Assembly: GCA_009746045.1 (NCBI GenBank)
Contig: RPFO01001057.1
Coordinates: 1 to 52,878 of the forward strand
Reading direction: 5' to 3'
Length of the DNA stretch: 52,878 nt
From: Mesostigma viride
Lineage: Eukaryota; Streptophyta; Mesostigmatophyceae; Mesostigmatales; Mesostigmataceae
A program made the translations under genes and the position numbers. The notes below the pieces were generated by a model. It did not search any database. It saw nothing but the letters and a program-made list of their open reading frames with translations, and was not told where the DNA came from. The first letter of the stretch is position 1. Every line of letters begins with the position of its first letter. Positions 19,275-28,200 of this stretch are shown in pieces.

Positions 19275-22200
19275 CTGCAGGAACGTTGGCGTGTCGCACC
19301 CATGTGCCAACGTGCATGATGGGTGACGGGATCAGTAGAGGAACCCTACCGCTTCGCAAGCTGCCCCTGTTTAAGCATGCGAGAGACAGGAAGGTGCACG
19401 GTTTAGAATAAGGAAAAGGCAGGCTGTGACGCTGCTTAGTAGTAACACTGCATTGTAAACACAACGTGGTCACAGGTATAAACACAGAAGCTTTGCTGCA
19501 GTTGGATATGAACACTAAGGCTTTGCTGCAGTGGGGATAGACGGAAATTTCAATGGCCATTGATGAATCTCACGTACATGTACATGCTAAAACTGATGAC
19601 AATACCTCTATTACCGTAGTGGCTGAAATCACATTGCGAATAAATAATTTTTCGAGGGTTTTTCTGCATGGTTTTGACACTTTGCGGGGAAAGTTCAGCC
19701 CGGGTTAGGTAAACTTCGAGCCTGGGATCTTGTTTATATTAGGGCACCTAGTTCAGTGTCTGACTTGGATTCTAACCTATCAAGTACATTAATTACCCAC
19801 CAAGCGCAGTTCCTATCTGACAATTAAGTGAGTACCAGTATGACATAAGACCCTAATCAGTGCTAATAGGGCCCCTAATCAGTGCTAATAGGGCCCCTAA
19901 TCAGTGGCGGACTGCTGCGGACAGTCAACACCCATCGGAAGCGACACTGTAGCTATGATTTTATACCCGCCATTAGTTCTAGAATTCAAAATTGAACGCG
20001 TTCTCGATCTGGCGCGACGCGGCGCGGCGCGGCAAGCGCGGTGCTCCACTTCATCAAGCTGCGCCGCGGCCTGCAGCCAGAAACAGGTGTAGTGCCTCCC
20101 GGTTTTCATACTTTACGGGGTAAATTGAAGTATTATTTTAGCACATTTCGGGGGGTCATTCGAAAAGATTTATTCGCAATGTGATTTCAGCCACTACGGT
20201 AACTGATTGTCATCAGGGGATTTCTAATGATTGTCAAAAGGGGGAGAAAGGACCTGTGGCGATCATGAGTGACGCCAAAACGACACAATAATGAGACCAC
20301 GCCCTCGCGAACGGGCAGATTGTGTTGATCTGACTTCTACCCCAGTCTGCCCCATAGCTCCCTGCCCCCCCTGTCCCTGTCCTCCCAACAGTCCTGTCAG
20401 CCCCCCCCTGTCCCCCGCTCCCTCCCCCTCCCCCCCTGGTGTTCTTGGGGGAGAGGACCATCGCGAGCCAGCCACTGCCCAACAAACGGGAGATCTTTGG
20501 ACAAAAGACGCTTCCCCTCTCAATGTTGGTAGGAACAGATGAAAAATCCAGGGTTCGGACACGCACGGCATAGAGTGAACACCCTCCTCAGGGCGGGCTG
20601 TGGGTTGACAATTATTCAGCAGCAGACCATGAGGCCTTCCCGTACAACCCCCCTCATGTGAGAACAAGCACAACTCGCTCTGTCGTTGGGAAACAGAGCT
20701 AGCTGAGGTTGTTCTCCCATGAGGGGGAAACAGAGCTAGCTGAGGTTGTTCTCCCATGAGGGGGAAACAGAGCTAGCTGAGGTTGTTCTCCCATGAGGGG
20801 GAAACAGAGCTAGCTGAGGTTGTTCTCCCATGAGGGGGAAACAGAGCTAGCTGAGGTTGTTCTCCCATGAGGGGGAAACAGAGCTAGCTGAGGTTGTTCT
20901 CCCATGAGGGGGAAACAGAGCTAGCTGAGGTTGTTCTCCCATGAGGGGGAAACAGAGCTAGCTGAGGTTGTTCTCCCATGAGGGGGAAACAGAGCTAGCT
21001 GAGGTTGTTCTCCCATGAGGGGGAAACAGAGCTAGCTGAGGTTGTTCTCCCATGAGGGGGAAACAGAGCTAGCTGAGGTTGTTCTCCCATGAGGGGGAAA
21101 CAGAGCTAGCTGAGGTTGTTCTCCCATGAGGGGGAAACAGAGCTAGCTGAGGTTGTTCTCCCATGAGGGGGAAACAGAGCTAGCTGAGGTTGTTCTCCCA
21201 TGAGGGGGAAACAGAGCTAGCTGAGGTTGTTCTCCCATGAGGGGGAAACAGAGCTAGCTGAGGTTGTTCTCCCATGAGGGGGAAACAGAGCTAGCTGAGG
21301 TTGTTCTCCCATGAGGGGGAAACAGAGCTAGCTGAGGTTGTTCTCCCATGAGGGGGAAACAGAGCTAGCTGAGGTTGTTCTCCCATGAGGGGGAAACAGA
21401 GCTAGCTGAGGTTGTTCTCCCATGAGGGGGAAACAGAGCTAGCTGAGGTTGTTCTCCCATGAGGGGGAAACAGAGCTAGCTGAGGTTGTTCTCCCATGAG
21501 GGGGAAACAGAGCTAGCTGAGGTTGTTCTCCCATGAGGGGGAAGCAGAGCTAGCTGAGGTTGTTCTCCCATGAGGGGGAAACAGAGCTAGCTGAGGTTGT
21601 TCTCCCATGAGGGGGAAACAGAGCTAGCTGAGGTTGTTCTCCCATGAGGGGGAAACAGAGCTAGCTGAGGTTGTTCTCCCATGAGGGGGAAACAGAGCTA
21701 GCTGAGGTTGTTCTCCCATGAGGGGGAAACAGAGCTAGCTGAGGTTGTTCTCCCATGAGGGGGAAACAGAGCTAGCTGAGGTTGTTCTCCCATGAGGGGG
21801 AAACAGAGCTAGCTGAGGTTGTTCTCCCATGAGGGGGAAACAGAGCTAGCTGAGGTTGTTCTCCCATGAGGGGGAAACAGAGCTAGCTGAGGTTGTTCTC
21901 CCATGAGGGGGAAACAGAGCTAGCTGAGGTTGTTCTCCCATGAGGGGGAAACAGAGCTAGCTGAGGTTGTTCTCCCATGAGGGGGAAACAGAGCTAGCTG
22001 AGGTTGTTCTCCCATGAGGGGGAAACAGAGCTAGCTGAGGTTGTTCTCCCATGAGGGGGAAACAGAGCTAGCTGAGGTTGTTCTCCCATGAGGGGGAAAC
22101 AGAGCTAGCTGAGGTTGTTCTCCCATGAGGGGGAAACAGAGCTAGCTGAGGTTGTTCTCCCATGAGGGGGAAACAGAGCTAGCTGAGGTTGTTCTCCCAT

Positions 22201-25200
22201 GAGGGGGAAGCAGAGCTAGCTGAGGTTGTTCTCCCATGAGGGGGAAACAGAGCTAGCTGAGGTTGTTCTCCCATGAGGGGGAAACAGAGCTAGCTGAGGT
22301 TGTTCTCCCATGAGGGGGAAACAGAGCTAGCTGAGGTTGTTCTCCCATGAGGGGGAAACAGAGCTAGCTGAGGTTGTTCTCCCATGAGGGGGTAACAGAG
22401 CTAGCTGAGGTTGTTCTCCCATGAGGGGGTAACAGAGCTAGCTGAGGTTGTTCTCCCATGAGGGGGCCTTGGGAAACAGAAAAGGATGAGTAAGAAAAGC
22501 AATGACAGATTGTCTTCAAACAGCTCGACTACCGTCGCTGTCATGGCGCACTATCACTGCTGCTTTCCCGTGGCGGTCGCCTTTCCATGCCACCACCAGT
22601 CGGCCACGCTTAAAGCTACCTGCTTGGTCCTAGCTTTGCCTCGCTACTCGCAATCTGAGCGGGTCCCAGCACTGCCATGCGTGATCACCCACCCTTGCTA
22701 CCGATCGGCACACGTGGCAGACCATGCACCATCACCAGCACGTGCAAAGTGGCCTACCTTGCTACTCGCACACACAATTGACTCACCCGGCCCCAGCACC
22801 TTGATGCGGCGACCCATAAGCATGCTGGTCTCCGCCAGCAGGCTGACGGTGCAGAAGGGGCGCGGGTAGTCCTGGTGGTCCTGGTGGCCGCCGCAACGTA
22901 TATAACGTTTAGGATGTGCATCAGTGAGTGGTTGTTCACTGTGAGCGGTCCTGGAGGCTGCCGCAATTAATAGGGTGTGAATGCACAGGCAATTAGACAT
23001 GCTGTCGTATGTACCTTTGCAAAAAATACGCCGAATTGTCGCCAAAACCAAGTTGACGTATCCACAGTGTCACACGCTGCCTCAAGAATGCAAATCTTAT
23101 CTCTCCATGAAGTGTCTCTTGAGGTGTCTCCACGAGTCACGTTGGATGCACACAACGCACAAGTGACAAGACCGATGCATCAGACACTATATATATTCTA
23201 ATGCCCATATATTATAATGTCAAGCCAGTATGATGCGCACCAGGGTATGACAGTGTTTCTGCTAACCGTCCGGAACGCCCCCCACCTTAGCAGAAACACT
23301 GGCCGGTATGACCGATGACGCGGTGTCACATCACAGCATGCGGTACAACAAATACCAACGGGTGGTACTAGAATTCGAAATCCACAGCGAGCGGAATGGG
23401 TGACATGATCAGGCATGGGCGGGCACCGTAGCGAGCATACTCACAATGTGGGGTGGGATGGCGTCGCCCTCATGGTAGCTGCCGCCCAGCAGAGAGATGC
23501 GATGAACAGCGCCACCGAGCCACGGCAACCAGAGGGGACACACACGTGCCAACATGGTTAGGTGGAGTGTGGACATTCAAGGAAGTTGAACCCAAGCAAA
23601 TAAACAACTATAACCAGACCAGCCACAATTTTGAAAAGTCATTAAAGAAAAAACAAACTGAGAAGGCATCTAAAAAATCATCAATCGAGCGAGAAAATCC
23701 ATGTGCAAAGGAAGTGCCTCATCAGAGCCTTTTGGAGACACCGACTTTCTTAGACACTACAGAGCAATATCGAGTGGAAATGTCGGTGGAGCAGCCCCTG
23801 AGGTAAATTAATGGATGACACTTAGCTGAAAAACTGACACCAATCACACATGGCTGCGGTTGACTGATCTCAAATCCAGCCATACACAAAGCTGACAATA
23901 GAGCAGCATTGTTCTAATCACAGACGGGCCATAACTCGGCACAACGTTATTGTGCCCTCCAGGGTGCACCTGAAATATCCTCTCAATGCTCTTATGCCTG
24001 CACCGGATGGTCAGGGCAAAGAAAGGAATGGTTGTCAGTCGTGGCAAAAAATATAAGGATTGTCAGTCATGATCAATGATGCATCGTGTCGTAGTCGACA
24101 GACACGTTGCAAACAATTGGTAAAGGAGGTAGGGACCGTAGGGTTCCAGCCAGAGAGAGGGGGGACACCGGCATGCATGCGTGGTGCCTGCGCAAGCACA
24201 AGGGCAGCGAATCACACCAGCACACAACAGGGGGATGCCAGCGATGAGCACCAAGGGAGTTACTATTACGGAGGTAAATACTACTATACAAGTATTCTTC
24301 TACCTCCCTTTACGCAGCGATCGCCAGTCGCTGGGTACAAGGATGTAAAAGGATATATCTGCCTCTGTGATATTAACTAACGGAGATGCCCGCAACAGCC
24401 CAAGTAAACACGCATGCCCGCAACAAGCACATTCAACGTGATGCCCACATCAGTGTAAGTGAGACAGCATGCCAGATTTGAGCACACTAAGGGTGACGCC
24501 ATCAAGCACACCAAACAGGGATGCCCGGAGCATGCCCATCCACACGCTGATGATGGCATGAGTGGCACGGGATGCCAGCACCCCCCCCACACATACATGG
24601 GATGCAGGCCATGACCGCATCCGGGATGCCAGCACAAAGCATAAGGGGCAAGGGGCGATGATAAACACAGGGATGCCACCCACTCGTTGACGATGGCCGT
24701 GTCCGGTCGCTCGCCCTCCTGGAACACGCCCGCTTGGACCAGCTGGGGCACGGCACGCAGCACAAGCCAGACATGAGGCACGGCAGCCAGAAGGATGTAA
24801 GAGGGAGGGCACCTGGCAGATAGAGGGCACCCAGAAGAAAAGAGGGAGAACCTCCCTGGCAGAGGGGGGGCGCTCAGAAGAGAGAGAGTAAGCGGAAGGA
24901 GGGCGCGAATGGGGTCGGAAAACAAGAGGGAAAGAAGGGCGTGAATGGGGTCGGAGAACAAGAGGGAAAGAAGGGCGCGAATGGGGTCGGAAAACAAGAG
25001 GGAAAGAAGGGCGCGAATGGGGTCGGAAAACAAGAGGGAAAGAAGGGCGTGAATGGGGTCGGAAAACAAGAGGGAAAGAAGGGCGTGAATGGGGTCGGAG
25101 AACAAGAGGGAAAGAAGGGCGCGAATGGGGTCGGAAAACAAGAGGGAAAGAAGGGCGCGAATGGGGTCGGAAAACAAGAGGGAAAGAAGGGCGCGAATGG

Positions 25201-28200
25201 GGTCGGAGAACAAGAGGGAAAGAAGGGCGCGAATGGGGTCGGAGAACAAGAGGGGAAAGAAGGGCGCGAATGGGGTCGGAGAACAAGAGGGAAAGAAGGG
25301 CGCGAATGGGGTCGGAGAACAAGAGGGGAAAGAAGGGCGCAAATGGGGTTGGAAAACAAGAGGGAAAGAAGGGCGCGAATGGGGTCGGAAAACAAGAGGG
25401 AAAGAAGGGCGCGAATGGGGTCGGAAAACAAGAGGGGAAGAAGGGCGCGAATGGGGTCGGAAAACAAGAGGGAAAGAAGGGCGCGAATGGGGTCGGAGAA
25501 CAAGAGGGGAAAGAAGGGCGCGAATGGGGTCGGAAAACAAGAGGGGAAAGAAGGGCGCGAATGGGGTCGGAGAACAAGAGGGAAAGAAGGGCGCGAATGG
25601 GGTCGGAAAACAAGAGGGAAAGAAGGGCGCGAATGGGGTCGGAGAACAAGAGGGAAAGAAGGGCGCGAATGGGGTCGGAGAACAAGAGGGAAAGAAGGGC
25701 GCGAATGGGGTCGGAGAACAAGAGGGGAAAGAAGGGCGCGAATGGGGTCGGAAAACAAGGTGGGAAAGAAGGGCGCAAATGGGGTCGGAGAACAAGAGGG
25801 GAAAGAAGGGCGTGAATGGGGTCGGAGAACAAGAGGGAAAGAAGGGCGCGAATGGGGTCGGAGAACAAGAGGGGAAAGAAGGGCGCGAATGGGGTCGGAG
25901 AACAAGAGGGGAAAGAAGGGCGCGAATGGGGTCGGAGAACAAGAGGGGAAAGAAGGGCGCGAATGGGGTCGGAAAACAAGAGGGAAAGAAGGGCACGAAT
26001 GGGGTCGGAGAACAAGGTGGGAAAGAAGGGCGCAAAGTTGGGAGCGGAGAACATGGGAACAGGCATGTAAATTTGGTCAGCCGGCATGGCTGGCACTCCT
26101 GCTAGGAAAGGTGACGTCAAAGGCTATGGTGATAGGAGAAGTATAGACACGTGGAAAACGAATGCTATGACAAGACGACTCTGCGACTTTGCTCCCCCGC
26201 CTTATCGTGTTGGGAGGTCACGATCAAATCTAAGGCATCGGCCTGTGTGCCTCTGCGGACCATGGGCAGCCTGCAAGGTGCTTCCGCTTTGACAACCAGA
26301 CGGCCAGAAACGCGCCATGTGTCCACCCATGAAGACAGACCTGACCACAACATCAAGGCGCACCAGGCGAGGATGGCTATGTCGGCAGGCAGCACCCACA
26401 CCCACCAGAACCGGGCCAAGAAAATATTCTACCCAGAGTTGACCAGGTTGCGCAGGATGGGCGCAATCCTACCATCTATAGATGGACGCACCCCCTCGCC
26501 CTTCATTTCAAGTACCCACCACGTTGACCAGGTTGCGCAGGATGGGGGGCATCGGGTCCACCGGCGTCTCCGGGTCGATGCGGTGCTCCATGTAGTCGTA
26601 CAGGCTCCCTGGGGTTATGAATGAAGCCACATGGCCGGGAAGGGGGGAGAGGGGGGGGGGGGGGGGGGGAAGGATTTGGGGGAAGGGAAGGAAAACCAGG
26701 AAGAGGGGGGACGGGGGGAAAGTGGGTGGGTAGAAGAGCAAGCAAAAGGGAGGCCATATTGCACAGGTTGTTCCCAGATAGCAGGTTAGCCTAGATAGCA
26801 CAGGGTGGTTAATAGGCCTCCGTGAGCCATGGCAGGGTCAAAATATGGGCAGCTAGCTAGAGTCACAAAATATAAAAATTATTGGTGCTATGCCCAGAAA
26901 AGACTCCTACTGCCATCACCCACACAGAGAATATTAGTAAATAATATTCTTAATAATATTATCATAAAGTGATGAAGCAATATTCCCATCCCCCCTTATT
27001 AGGTATCACAAAGCGATGGAGCAATACTCCCATCCCCCCTTATTAGGTATCACAAAGCGATGGAGCAACACTCCCATCCCCCCTTATTAGGTATCATAAA
27101 GCGATGAAGCAATACTCCCATCCCCCCTTATTAGGTATCATAAAGCGATGGAGCAATATTCCCATCCCCCCTTATTAGGTATCATAAAGCGATGGAGCAA
27201 TATTCCCATCCCCCCTTATTAGGTATCACAAAGCGATGGAGCAATATTCCCATCCCCCCTTATTAGGTATCACAAAGCGATGGAGCAATATTCCCATCCC
27301 CCCTTATTAGGTATCACAAAGCGATGGAGCAATACTCCCATCCCCCCTTATTAGGTATCATAAAGCGATGGAGCAATATTCCCATCCCCCTTATTAGGTA
27401 TCACAAAGCGATGGAGCAATACTCCCATCCCCCCTTATTAGGTATCATAAAGCGATGGAGCAATATTCCCATCCCCCCTTATTAGGTATCACAAAGCGAT
27501 GGAGCAATACTCCCATCCCCCCTTATTAGGTATCATAAAGCGATGGAGCAATACTCCCATCCCCCCTTATTAGGTATCATAAAGCGATGGAGCAATACTC
27601 CCATCCCCCCTTATTAGGTATCATAAAGCGATGGAGCAATACTCCCATCCCCCCTTATTAGGTATCATAAAGCGATGGAGCAATACTCCCATCCCCCCTT
27701 ATTAGGTATCATAAAGCGATGGAGCAATATTCCCATCCCCCCTTATTAGGTATCACAAAGCGATGGAGCAATACTCCCATCCCCCCTTATTAGGTATCAT
27801 AAAGCGATGGAGCAATATTCCCATCCCCCCTTATTAGGTATCACAAAGCGATGGAGCAATACTCCCATCCCCCCTTCTCCTGCCTTCAATGTGTCACACC
27901 CTGACATCCCCTTGGCCCGCTCACCGTACTGCAACACGATGCGCCCTTTCCCCTTCATCCACTTCTTGGGCGCCGAGTAGGTGGCCGCCATCAGCGCGCC
28001 CGCTTGGCCCAGCCGCTCCTGGTGGAAGACCCACTCAATCAGCTCTTGCTCCTGCCGTTGGAGGGTAGACAGGAACCCACCAGTGGCATGCTTTGAGTTG
28101 AGAAAACATCCCCCTGCGGCTCCGACAACACCTGCTGATATAGTCATACACACATACAGTGAAGGGGGCCGTGCGGGTAACTACAGTGATCACACGAGCT

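Noticed and set aside
20691-22466. CRISPR array
   Set aside because: Units are identical head-to-tail copies with no unique spacers, and the region is eukaryotic.
24377-26146. Long frames on both strands through the 36 bp array
   Set aside because: Same repeat read in several frames; the real coding exons nearby (24684-24742, 26520-26608) use only small parts with splice sites.
26520-26608. Protein kinase fragment (GSLYDYMEHR looks like a kinase hinge region)
   Set aside because: Splice phase and neighbouring exons place it inside the ALKBH domain, and no other kinase motif is present.
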